Shown piece after piece: positions 24,912 to 36,777 of a stretch of DNA of 64,000 bases. A program made the translations under genes and the position numbers. The notes below the pieces were generated by a model that saw only the letters and a list, made by a program, of their open reading frames with translations, was not told where the DNA came from and did no database searches. This DNA comes from Nyssa sinensis (lineage: Eukaryota; Streptophyta; Magnoliopsida; Cornales; Nyssaceae): contig CM018038.1 of assembly GCA_008638375.1 (NCBI GenBank), forward strand, positions 31,758,383-31,822,382, given 5' to 3'. Every line of letters starts with the position of its first letter. The first letter of the stretch is position 1.

Positions 24912-26080
24912 GCCCTAATAGTTAGTTCCTTTAAGCTTGAGAATGATGAAAAACCTAATTTGAAGGTCTTAACATCTTTTAGGGTTTATGTGATTTGTTC
25001 ACATTATTTAATATTTATTTGAAAACTAAAACTTAAGTTTTAAAAATGTTGTTTTTTAAAATATTCTTCTTGAAACTTCAAAGGGTTTTAATGAACACCA
25101 TAAATTAAGGAATGACTAAATTGAGTTGCGCAATGAGAAAACTTTAAAGGATCTTTAACTTTGTGGATTAATGGAATCTATGGAAGTCACACCATTTCTC
25201 GGTGAGGGTGGAAAATTGTTATCTCATTCTGTAATCGCCAATAATGTTTTGGAGAGTGGGAGTGACTTGCTGCCTAGTGCGAGTATACCATTAGTTGGGA
25301 TTGTACCACTAGAGAAAGATTTTTAAGATCCTTAGTTGTGTAAAAGCAAATGTAAAATATTTTCTCATCGTTTTTGTGAGATTAAAGGGATAAATTTTAG
25401 CTATTGCTCTATATTTTTAAGTGATAATTGCTTCTTATGTAGAGGCATAAGTTTTCTATGCTAATAGTGTATGGATGGCTGCTGTGAGTGATAAGTTGAG
25501 CTAAATTAGCAAAGAATCAAACTTTGAGAATGGTTGATCTCCTTTTGTGTAGGATTGATTAACTATTAATTATGCCTTATCTTTTTTTTGAAAATGACCT
25601 ATCCCAAAGGGGATATTGACTATGTAGAGAGATTCTTCTTAGCGGTGAGAATTGTCTCCATCCATTTTATTGAGTGATTGACGCACATGTTGGATCTTAC
25701 AAGATTTCTAGATGGACTTAGACATGATCTCCTCTATGGAGAATTAGGCAATGATTCTATGTGAATCAAGTTTTGGGCTTCAAGATCAACGAACAAAAAG
25801 TGCAAAGTAGGCTTGCTCAAGTGTTCATTTGTGACCTAAAGATCGTCTATGCAATATTGCACTTTAAGGTTAATGAATAAAGAGCGCAAAGTTTGCTTGC
25901 TCAAGTGTTCATGTGTGACCTAAAGACATCACCAAGTCAGTAGAACCTTAAATTTCATTAAGCAATTGGCTTCACGATGATCAAGAAAGCCACAAACGAT
26001 CCAAAGAAAGTATTTTGATCTTTTGTATGGTTGCTGACGTATATGGAATTTGTTGTCACCACGTGAAGGTGGTTGTCCTA
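24912..26080 (+). pseudogene. Copia interior part 2: decayed pol with RT N-terminal motif
   Basis: At 25606-25680 the frame KGDIDYVERFFLAVRIVSIH matches the highly conserved start of copia reverse transcriptase (DYEETFAPVAR type) with several substitutions. About 90 bases further on, segments LLYGELGND and, in another frame, YVNQVLGF fit the following conserved blocks (FLHG.L...VY..Q..GF). A stop at 25675 and frame changes break it. Upstream, 25170-25325 reads as an open, Ser/Leu/Val-rich linker as expected between integrase and RT. This is the best coding evidence for the copia class. Confidence 0.75.
25781..25930 (+). repeat. Imperfect direct duplication inside decayed copia pol
   Basis: The words GCTTGCTCAAGTGTTCAT and GTGACCTAAAGA occur at about 25810-25845 and 25889-25927, in units of roughly 80 bp. 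This is a local tandem duplication. Confidence 0.8.
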
Positions 26081-27314
26081 TGTCGCGACCCGAAACTCAC
26101 CCTATGCGGATTAGGGGCAACGATCGACATTGCTACTCGGACAGGCCGTACAAAATCAAATGAATTGCACAAGAGTGATAAAAAAAAGAAAAATTTAAAT
26201 GTGGAAGCTACACATATGCAACTCATCTGATAACAATTCAAACTCTAACAACCATCAATCAGAATATCTCCAAGTGCAATTTTGATCATCATGAATCACC
26301 ATTTAAGTCTAACATCATTACTAATGTTACAATATCACAATACCTAATATTAAGATCAGCCTTACAGAATATATGTTCAAATTACAACTAGGAGTTTTAC
26401 ATCATCACTATTGCTTGCAAGCACATCAGTAGCTACACTAGTTGCCATCATTGCATTTCCTCCCATATAGTGCTACCTAAAAAATTGTTATAAATATGGA
26501 GTGAGCTAACTTTGCTCAATAAGTAAATTCTCTCACTTTGCCATGGGACAGGGTTAGTTTAGGTAACAGAATGCAACCGAATATGTCACGCCCCGAATTC
26601 CCGCGAACCCGAGGCACGAATAACGAGACAGAAAGAAAATAAAAATAAAGGTAAAGAAAGGACAATCTAACAGATTCAACCCAAACTTACATTCATTTCC
26701 TTCAATGTACATCGATATAAAGCACAGTCAATAAAAACATTCAACATGTCATTCAGGCTTAAGCCCTACATCAAAAAATATGTCCTCATGGGCCAAATAT
26801 CCTCCTAAGCTCATACCTCCTCCACTCTATAAGACTTCCTCAAGTCTCAAGTGCCGGGAGTGTCATCTGAAATGTTTGTCCCATGAATGGGTCAGCTCAA
26901 CTGCTGGTACAATATAATGCTAATGCAAGAAACAAAATTAAGGGCGTGGCATATGCAAGTGTACAGTTATATCTACATGGCATTCAACATCATGCATACA
27001 ATGTACTAGCAATAATCTACATGTCATCCAACTCATGAACATAATCTAAGGCGTGGCATGTGCAAGTGTACAGTTATATCTCCATGCACAATTATAACCT
27101 ACATGCCATCCTATTCATCCATTCAATGCATTAACAAGATTCAAAACAATTATAACTTACATGCCATCGAATTCATCCATACAATGCATTAACATGATTC
27201 ATCACACATTCGGGAATTCATTAATACAATGCAATAAAAATATGCGTGACACACCCATGCAACTCTATGCCATGTCAACTCTATGTCACACCCATGTCAA
27301 CTCATGTAATGTAA

Positions 27315-27464
27315 TGTCCCTTCACGGATCGCTCCCGTTGGTTCGGGTACCAAATGCAATATCATGTCCCTTCGCGGATCGCTCCCGCTGGTTCGGGTAC
27401 CAAATGCAATATCATGTCCCTTCGCGGATCGCTCCCGCTGGTTCGGGTACCAAATACTATATCA
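27315..27464 (+). repeat. Three tandem 50-bp repeats
   Basis: Units start with TGTCCCTTC at 27315, 27365 and 27415, each containing GGATCGCTCCCG and GGTTCGGGTACCAAAT. Units 2 and 3 are almost identical. The frame stays open across them by chance only. Confidence 0.92.
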
Positions 27465-28575
27465 TGTCATGTCATGTCCAAGAAACCATACTATGCCAAT
27501 ATGCTTTGATTCCACCATACCATAATGTAATCTCAATAAAGCATCATATCCATACATGAAGTATGCTTTAAATGATGTATTACACAATAACATTCAAATT
27601 AGAAGATCTTTTCATCAAGGTCATATGTCATGCATAGTCCATTTAACACATTCTTTAAGTCACATATTTCATAATCCCAACAATTCTCAAAAAAACATAA
27701 TCCACACACTATGCTAACACAAGTGATATACACGTAGTCATGATTCACATTCATCACCAAACTTTAAACAAGATAACAAGGAGCACATAAGCATATGAGC
27801 AATAAAACAAACATGCGAATCATAAAGTCAACATGGCAGTTATTCCTAAACTTAATTCTATTTCTTACTTAGCACAATATATCGTACCTGATGGGTTGTC
27901 TCAACCCTAAGAAATTGCACTCGCGGGCTAGCTGAACTACAGTGAAAATGCAGAAGGTCAGACCGCCCTCTCCTGTCCTGTCAGTGTCCCTAAAATCATA
28001 AAGTACAACTCAGTCTATTACTACTTAAATTATGCTATTCATCAAATTTTATGTCTTTATTTCATGAGTTTCTATTTTGCTAAATTAAATTCTACCATTG
28101 GGTTCGGAACGTCAAAGAAAATAGGTTTAGGCCTTCGTGGAATTTAATTTGGACATCCTGGACTAAAAAGGGCAAAACAGTCATTTTGCACTTTTACGGG
28201 TTCTGATATCCCGAGATCCCTTCTCATAAATCAGACTCCATGGTTGAGTCCAGAATGTTCGAAATAATGCAAATCCACTATCTTTTCATTTTAATCGGGA
28301 TTCGTTTGACTACGTTTTGACTCAAGGGCATTTTGGTAATTTTTAAGGGTTCTACGTGTCTTTTATTTTTCGGGACCTCATCTTGGGTCACGGACCTCAC
28401 CGTTGGTCTTAGTAGGTCCAAGTTAGTAAGAAAACATATATGACTTGTCGTATTTGGGCTTCGGGCCATTTCGGAGCATTAAATTTAATTAAATTAAATA
28501 AATTTAATTTAATCTAAATTATTAAATTATAATATATATGCATATTGTTCGCATAGAGGACCGGGCGCGTACTGG

Positions 28576-28633
28576 GTGGCACCGTGGCCAGGTGTCACCC
28601 TCCCCTGCAAAAAGGTTACTGGTTTGAGTCTCC
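28576..28633 (+). other. tRNA/SINE-like A and B boxes, first pair
   Basis: TGGCACCGTGG (28576-28586) matches the pol III A-box consensus TRGYNNARNGG with one mismatch, and GGTTTGAGTC (28621-28630) matches the B box GGTTCGANTC with one C-to-T change. They are 34 bases apart, as in a tRNA. It lies inside a solo LTR. No full cloverleaf was seen. Confidence 0.4.
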
Positions 28634-28733
28634 ACAACAGGTGCTGCGCACCTTTTGTTTTTAATTTTTCTGTTTTAATTTCTATTATTTGACAAATATA
28701 TTTTAGGCACAATTTAAACCACAAGGACCTCAG

Positions 28734-28786
28734 TGGTCCAGTGGTTCGGTTGCCCCCTGCTACTGTGTGGTTCGGTGGTCGATTCC
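28734..28786 (+). other. tRNA/SINE-like A and B boxes, second pair
   Basis: TGGTCCAGTGG (28734-28744) matches TRGYNNARNGG perfectly, and TGGTCGATTCC (28776-28786) matches the B box at nine of eleven positions, 31 bases later. It lies about 100 bases after the first pair and is followed by a T-rich run at about 28815-28837, which could end pol III transcription. Confidence 0.4.
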
Positions 28787-29374
28787 CCTTGGTTGCACAT
28801 CCCCCACTCCTCTCTTTTCTTTTTCTTTTTTTTTTTCAATCAGGCCCCCCATTCTTTCATTTTCCTATGTGGCCCAAACCATAAGCCCAATTCACTCCCT
28901 GCCTAAACTGGACCAACCCACTAATTAGAAGCCCAACTATTTAAAGAAAACCCAATCCCATTTCTAATTAAAACAGGCCCAATTTAACTCAATAGACCCA
29001 ACTCACCGAGCTCAACCCAACAGGCCCAACCACCCTTCTTCGTCTCCCTCGATTTTTCGGCGGGGGAAACCCCAGGTTTCGGTCGCCATCTCTGGCGACG
29101 GCGACGATTTTTCGGTGAAATTTCCCTACTTTCTAAATGTAGTTCTCTTCGGATTTCCTAGGGGATTTCACACCTCAAGCCCGTTTTTGGTTTGGTTCAT
29201 TGGATTCCCACGAAACTAAGGGAGACCGAGAATCCGGCCACCAAGCCCAGATTCCGGTGACGCCCCGTTCCCACTGATTTCCCCATTGTTTTGCTTCCTC
29301 TCTTTTTCAAATTTCTTCTTGTGTTCAAGGGAATTAAATTCCCACAGTTTAAATCAAGTTTTACGAATGAAATA

Positions 29375-30110
29375 ATAGGACCCATCTCTCTCTCTCTCTC
29401 TCTCTCTCCAAACCTGTAACTCCCTCTTTCTTCTTCATTTAAATCGATTCTTTTTGCATTCTGATCTATGTTTCATGTTCAACAAGATCTAGTGATTTAA
29501 AACTAATGAGCATGCTTCCAAAATTTCAAAACAGAACCGAAGCTAATCTTACCTTTTCTTGGGGTTTCTGGATGCAGTTTTCTCCCCCTCTCCTTTTTCC
29601 TCTTGGTTCAGGCTTGGTTCGAGCTCCAGTATCACCCTCTGCTTCTCAGTCCCTATCTCTCTTCCTTATCCCCTCTGCTTTTCCCTCAAACCCAACGGAC
29701 ACCCATGTGTTACATATATCAAGCACAGCAATCCACCACCCACACGCAAGGTCAGCTACAGCAGCCTATTTCTCTCTCCTTCCATCCCCTTTTCTGACTT
29801 CCTTTCTGCACTCTTTATGATTTTTCTTTCCCACTTTAGCTTTTCATTTAATGTGGTTGACATTAGGTGTTATGTGTGTGTGTATATATATATATATATA
29901 TGCATATATTATATTTTTCACACAACACACACACGGTTGTACACCCACACACACTTCTGTACACTACAACACCCCCACACACACTTCCTTTTTAAAAAAT
30001 ATATATATGTACATATATATATATATACACATACATTAGATTAAACACATACATAACACACATGCATATAACATATATATATACATATGTATATTTTACT
30101 ACACATACTT
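29375..30110. repeat. CT, CA and TA microsatellites in a solo LTR
   Basis: A CT run lies at 29383-29408, TATA runs near 29880-29902 and 30000-30030, and CACACA blocks at 29918-29990. Several overlapping frames stay open here because of the repeats. Confidence 0.9.
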
Positions 30111-33100
30111 ACACGTTCCATTTAAATAAAAAAAAAAATTTACTTCAAAATTTCAAATTCTTACAGAATAATAAGTGAAATGATATATGACAACAACCAG
30201 TCACAAGGAAAAATACATCACCAAAGATAACCCGTGGGTCCAAAAGGCATATCCCAAAGAAGTTTGAAAAAGGTGATGTAAACAGTTTAGCAAGTCAATA
30301 ATAAGGATTTAGTCTATACAATAATCAGCTATCAAAAATTGCGAGATACGAAATGAATTCAATGATAAGCTTCCAAAGTGTATCCACAATCAAAGAGTGC
30401 ATCATCAGATTATGATAAAAAAATAAGATATATAATACTAACAGAATAGATGCTATCAACAAATAAGGCCCGACTACCCCCAAAAGCACTCATTCAGGTT
30501 TACCCTCCTTTCAGGGTTCCTGAATAGCACTACGGCTCTTATCAAATATCATGTCCTCTATGGACTAAGTGTTGGGTATCATTCCTAATCACCGACCCGT
30601 AGGTCCAAATTAGCATTTATAGAATCAGGATGGGCATTGTGGCAAACACAACTCCGAGCACTCATAATAATATCATAATCAGCAGAATTTCACGAGGAAT
30701 GTACATATACATGGAATATCAAATTCTCAGCAGTGAGAAACATAAAAATTTTCTAATATCCAAATCAAGGTTATAGAAATGTGCAAGCAATCACATCAAG
30801 ATATTGGCAATTGAAATCTCAACATATCCACAAGGAAGAACAAGTATCAATTGTGGAATCAAATAACTGACAGGTATGTATAAGAGTACAAATTAGTAGC
30901 ATCGAGAAAACATAAATGTGAAATGGTTAAGGAATACCATATATTAGAGCTCGGGTTTACTTACATTGGGTTCTTAGCATCGCATTCCCATGCGGGTACC
31001 ATAATAGCTATCCCATAGCCTTCTTTCCATTTTCCATCGTCTGGGTGGATCCTATAATCACGGATCAAAAATACATTTCATAATGAATTAATATTCATTC
31101 TAATTCCAAATATTGTTATTCAGTGTTTTAAGTTCTTTTGAACTTAGTCTATTCAATTAAGGGTCTTCAAATTCCTAATTTAGGGTTCCCTGATGCCTTA
31201 TAACTCATTTGGCTCTTTAAGGGAAAATTGATAATTTACACTTTTTAATGTCCCATATTTTTCCCATATACTAGTTCATGTATTTAGACTCCATTTTGAG
31301 TCTATTCGGTCCTTGTAACATTTATATAGGACTTATTAATTTTATTTTTATACTTCTAGCAACTTCATTAAGTCCTAAGGACGTATTCATCATTTTTTAA
31401 TTTGTTACCGAGTCTTATTTTCCTTAAAGGGACATCACCATCAAGTTTGGAATATTGAATATAATTAATTTAGGCTTTTTTAGATCTTAATTTGCATATA
31501 TGGGACTTTCATTAAGCCTAGGCAATTTTCATAATTTTACACTTTCTCGTGTCACATTTTTCGGTACATGGTTTGTTAAAATAGACTCCACCGTCGAGTC
31601 CGGAATGTCAAATAAAGACAGAATATGTCACCTTTGACATTTAATTGTCTTTTGGATTACTAAGGGTAAAATGATAATTTTGACATTTCATGTGTTTATA
31701 TTTCTAGGACTTCGTTTCACAAAATGGATAGCTATTGGGTCCGGAATGTCCCAAAATATAAAAGTGTATATTTTTACAATCATCGGGGTTCAATTGGTCA
31801 CTTAAATAATCATTAGGACATATTTATAATTATTCTAGTTTGCCCGTTCATATTTTTTGAGATTTAATTTCACAAATAGGACTTTACCAGTTGAGTCCGG
31901 AATACCCAAAAATATTGGGTTACACTATTTTTTTTTTAATTTTAATTGGCCTTCATTTAGCCTATTTTTGGCCTAAGGGCATTTTGGTAATTTCTCTTAT
32001 AATTAAAAGGATTTAAAATTAATATTAAATTAATTTCCTATGCCATTTCTAATTAACAGAAACTGATAATTAACAAAAGTTCTAGGGGTCCAATTACAAT
32101 TTCAGAAACTTTTTAAATAAACTCATTGGTTTAGTTATGTTCCAAGTGAACCGGTCCCAAACAAGAAAGAACCAACCGTCGTTCGGTCCATTGCATCATG
32201 CTGACATCATCATAACGTTAGCCCTACCTTTTTATTATTATTATTTTTTTAATTCTTTTTAGCCAAAACATCATCGTTCCAATAAGTGTTTAAACCCAAT
32301 TACACATGGGTCGGCCCAGACCCGGTATTTGACCCGAGATCTGACCCGGTTATTATTCTGTTTCCCCAATACTCTAGCGAGGGTTTCGATTGCCTTCTTC
32401 GGTGCCGGCGACCTGTCACCAATTGATTTTTAGCCACTACCTAACGTGGTTTGAACCCAATTTCGTTAGGGATTCCATTTCTATAATTGGTTTCTTGATT
32501 TGGTGGGTCTACCGTCACGAAATACAATCGCTACTCTAGCGACTCTCGATTTTTCGACGACCTATTAATTTTCTATTTCGAAGGGTTTTAGCCACCCTTT
32601 TTGCCCCATTCTTCTTCCTATAGGTTCTTGGATGTATGGAGAACATTTTTCCATTCCTAAAACACAACAAACAAGCCCAATACGTCTATTCAATTTTTCT
32701 CTCTCTAAACTGAAATTATAATTTTCTCTTTCAGTTCCTTAACCTTTTTTTGTGACTTAAGTTGTGTTATATTCCACTTTTGATTTCCTTTGACGCGTTA
32801 GGGTTCATTTCAGGCTTTATTAGAGGTAGATGCAAAACTCAGTTTTTCATAATTTTGAGTATTGAGTTATAGGGTTCTTTCCAAGCTAAAACCTCTCTAT
32901 TTCTCTTCTATCTTCTCCCCTCTTCAATATAAAACACATGTATGTACTAATAACCTAAAAAAGAAGCTAAACCAAAAAACATTTCTCAGAGAGAGAAGTT
33001 ATCTCTCTCTCTTCAATTTTCTTCTTCCTCTTCTTCTCCCCTTCTCGGTTGGATCCTTAGGTCTGTTTAGTTTAAATAGTGCAGCTCTTCCTCCTTCTTT

Positions 33101-33815
33101 TCCTTTTCTCCTTCCTTCTTCTTCTCTACCTTCTCTCTCTCTCTCTACTCGCACACACACAGACACACACTCTGGTTTTATTTTTCTTTTCTTTCTCATA
33201 TAATATACACATAATATATATGTATATATAAATACATCACATATATATATTATTAATTTTGCATGAAAATTGATTGGTTCATGTGATGGTCCAATGAGGT
33301 GTTGACACCTCAACTCTTAAGCATACAAACTTGAAATTTTATGTAGCTTATATATATATATATATATATCTTATGGGATATATAGCACAAAAGTGCTACA
33401 GTCGAGTTGGTTTTCTTTTTAGGGACTTATTCTTTGTGCAAGGTTCAAATCTTGTTGGGATCTTTTTGCCCCTTTTTCCTCATCTTTTCTCTTTTTATGC
33501 CTTGTTTGGCATTTTGGGTGTGCTTCTTGAATTTCTAAAATTGTATTTTAATTATCATAAAAATCTCCTGGAATTCCCGCAAGACTTTTCATTTTTGCAC
33601 GCTTCATCTGTGCATTATAAGTCTTGCTTTGATGTATTTTATCGTGTCTTAATTATACCAAAAATCTATTATATGTTCTTAGAAAATTCTTGATTAAATT
33701 TGCTTTGTTCATGTATCGCAGTTAATCTTGGTCAAGTGCACTTTGTGCACTAATTTTCATGTTTACTTGTGTGTTAATCCTTGATTAGCACTAGTCATAA
33801 CTTGTTATCAAGTCA

Positions 33816-35162
33816 TTTTGTGCACTCTAAATACCTTATTATTAGATTAAAATGCTAAAATATGAATAGAAATATTGGGATATAATTTATATTATTAAAT
33901 TTAACTTCTATTTACAATGAGATATATTTGAGCATTATTTTATGACATATTTTTTGTTTAAGTGAGCTGATTAATATTTTTATTAAATTAGGGAATCATT
34001 GAAGGCAAAAGAAAGAAAAAAAGAATAGTCAACAAAGGTGGGTCCTGGGCGCAAGGGAGAATAGGAAAGAAAAACAAAGAAAAAGAAATAAAAGAAAAAA
34101 AAAGGCTTGGGTGTGCGGGCTGAAGAGTAGGGTGCAAGGAAAAGAGAGAAAAGAAAAAAAAAAGGAAAAAAGAGGAAAAGGAACCTAAAGAGCAGGCAGC
34201 TGGAAAGGCTAGGGCAGCTAGCTAAAAAAGAAAAGAGAGAAGGAAAGAAGAGTGGGGTCCAAGTGAAAAAAGAAAAGGTCCAGGCGGCTGAATCAAGAGT
34301 AAGGTGTGCGGTGTGCTAAACAGAAGGAGGCGTTGTTTTTAAATGCGAAAAAGAGAAGCGTGAGGGCGATTTTTTGGGGGAGGAAGTGCGGCGCTGTAGA
34401 CAGAAAGAAAGAAGAGAAAAAATCTTTGTGCCGCCAGCATGTTTCAGGTTTATTTTTCCTTAAGATTTATGTTGTCCATCATGTGTATGGGTAACTAAAT
34501 TCTCAAGTAGGGCTAGGAATGAACTTGCACACTCGATGGTATTTTTAATTTATTTTTGATTCATGTACTGGATTTTCATTTATTAAAATTCTTTGTTTTA
34601 TCATTCTCAATTTATTTTTGGTGTTTTCTTCTCTGAATAATCATTATATATTCAGTCATGCTCTTTCTATTGAATGGTTTAGTTCTTTGATTATGTTTGG
34701 ATCAATTGATTATCTATATTGATTTAATTCTTTGCCGCAATATTGCTCTCTGGGTATATTGTCGTCGTTGAGTTATCTCAATATGGATAACAATTTGTGT
34801 GATTTAAAAGTGATGAATGATTTTTCAAAATATTACATTTGGTTTATAATTCTATATCTTCCGATTGGGATTTTTGGAATTAAATTCTCAATTGAGTTAT
34901 CAGTGAATCAAGAATAATTATAATATCGGATATGTGCAAGAGATTCCCGATGCTTTACTGTTCGTTAATTTGAGTACTTTTTCTATTAGTCACTTTGTTT
35001 AATTTTAATTTGCATTTAAAATCACTTTTTATTTTCTCGTTAATCATTTAATATTTTCTTTAGTTTCGTTATTCTATCTGTTATTCTTTTAATTTGTCTC
35101 CCTGTGGAATCGACACCCCAAAGCTGCACTACAACTATCGTGTTATTCTTTGGGCGTAATCA
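33816..35162 (+). repeat. 5' LTR of Athila copy A
   Basis: It aligns along its length with 42399-43791. It begins directly with TTTTGTGCACTC after the TSD, so the first ~10 bases of the LTR present in the 3' copy (TGATGAGTGCGC...) are missing or altered. It ends GGGCGTAATCA. The part 33990-34420 is strikingly purine-rich on the plus strand. Confidence 0.87.
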
Positions 35163-35167
35163 AATTT

Positions 35168-35185
35168 TGGCGCCATTGCCAGGGA
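35168..35185 (+). other. PBS of Athila copy A
   Basis: TGGCGCCATTGCCAGGGA follows the LTR end by five bases. Plant Athila elements usually have TGGCGCCGTTGCCGGGGA here; two bases differ (G to A in both). Confidence 0.85.
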
Positions 35186-35342
35186 AGACGGTAGAAAAAT
35201 CATTAGATAGTTTTTCCTTTCAACAGTTTGTAAAGGCAGGTAACTTCGTTCCCTCTTTTTACTTGTTGCATTATTATTTTATTTTATTTTCTTTTCGTAT
35301 TTTATTTTATTATTATTATTTATTATTTGTTACCTTGCATGC

Positions 35343-36714
35343 ATAATAGGTATAGGGATGCATTAGGTCGATTTGCTTATAGGCCTTTGTTAGAGTCAGA
35401 TTCAGAGTCTAGTTTTTCTAATTTTTTGTTTGACAATTCTTCAAATTCTGAAAACATGAGTGAACACGAAGATCAATCCACTAGGACCCTTCAAGATTAC
35501 CTCCACCCTACACTCACAGCCACACCATCATGCATCATGTTTTCCACCCAATATTCGTCAAATTGATGTTAAAACGGGGGTGATACAGTTACTTCCTACA
35601 TTTCATGGTTGGAAAATGAAAATCCATATGTGCACATTAGGAAGTTTGAAGAGATAGTTACGACTTTCCATAGTCAAAATCCAACAGATGACATTGCGAG
35701 ACTTAAGTTCTTTCCTTTCTTTTTGAAGGATAGAGCTAAGAGTTGGCTATACTCACTGAGACCACAGTCGATTGGATCGTGGAATAAGATGACTTAGGTC
35801 TTCTTTACTAAATACTTTCCCCAACATAAGACCAATGCTTTAAAAAGACAGATCTCCGCCTTTGCATAAAAGGACAGTGAGACTTTGTATCAGTCCTGTG
35901 AGAAGATTTAAGGAACTATTGAGTATGTGCCCTCACCATGGGTAAAAGAGTTGGCATCTAGTGAGTTACTTCTATGAGGGACTTACACCTAGAGAGCGCC
36001 AATTTGTAGAGATGATGTGTAATGGTGAGTTTTTGTAAAAAGATCCTAATGAGGCCATAGAGTACCTCAATGAGCTTGTTGAAAAAGCTCACACTTGGAT
36101 AGGACCTAGTGCTATTGAGAGCACAAATAGGTCACGACCTACAGGGAACCAAAATGGTGGTGGAATTTACCATTGTCAGGGAGGAGGACAACTTGAAGGC
36201 TTAAGGTGGAGATACTCACTAGGGAGTTAGAGGTGTTAAAGGCTAGGGACTTAAAGCCAACACACTTGGCTAATCATGTAGAGTTTTTTGGACCATGTTT
36301 GGTGTGTGGTAGGGTAGATCACCTCGGCTAAGAGTGTCCCACACTTGCTGAGATGAAAGGGATGTATGAGGAACAATGTAATACCTTAGGTATGTACAAG
36401 AAGCCTTTCGCACCCTTCTCTGAGACCTACAATCTAGGGTGGTGCACAATCATCCCAATTTTAGCTGGAAGTCTGAAAACCAGCCACCTGCACAACCCCC
36501 TAGATTATACCCTGCACCATATCATGCACCTTCATCTTCTAGGAATTCTTTAGAAGACACTTTGCATGCTTTTATTGAAGCACAGGGTAAGACTAATCAA
36601 AAGTTTGAATCTTTGATTACACAGGTTGTGAAAGAAAACAAGGAGATAAAGAGCCAAGTGTCCAAATTGATAAGCTCTTTGAGTGTGAATGAGCGAGGTA
36701 AATTTCCTTCCTAA
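35343..36714 (+). pseudogene. gag: Athila gag, copy A (broken)
   Basis: Capsid/nucleocapsid protein of the element. The first frame (MHNRYRDALGRFAYRPLLE at 35339) runs to the conserved TRTLQDYLHPT. Later pieces show VIQLLPTFHG, FHSQNPTDDIARLKFF, LKDRAKSWLYSL and, after a stop, HKTNALKRQIS, the typical Athila gag core. The zinc knuckle CLVCGRVDHLG-stop-EC lies at about 36294-36338. In-frame stops at 35795, 35867 and 36329 each stand where copy C has CAA. There are several frame changes. The last segment (36439-36714) includes a coiled-coil-like KTNQKFESLITQVVKE. Confidence 0.8.
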
Positions 36715-36777
36715 GCTCAGTCCACACCCCATGATTCAACACATGGCGCAAAGAGAATTTAAAGGATGCGAACGCCA

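Larger units (their letters stand above)
26584..30165 (+). mobile_element. 3.6 kb solo LTR (TGTCACGCCCCG...TTCTTACA), TSD GAATA
   Basis: Perfect TSD GAATA at 26579-26583 and 30166-30170. Starts TGTCACGCCCCGAATTCCCG and ends AAATTCTTACA. Contains 50-bp tandem repeats (27315-27464), two tRNA-like box pairs (28576-28786), a CT run (29383-29408) and CA/TA microsatellites (29875-30110). It is non-coding. It interrupts the LTR at 26081 and is therefore younger than that copy. Confidence 0.83.

Noticed and set aside
28734..28786. Genuine tRNA gene
   Set aside because: Only the promoter boxes are present; no acceptor stem or anticodon arm could be folded by eye.
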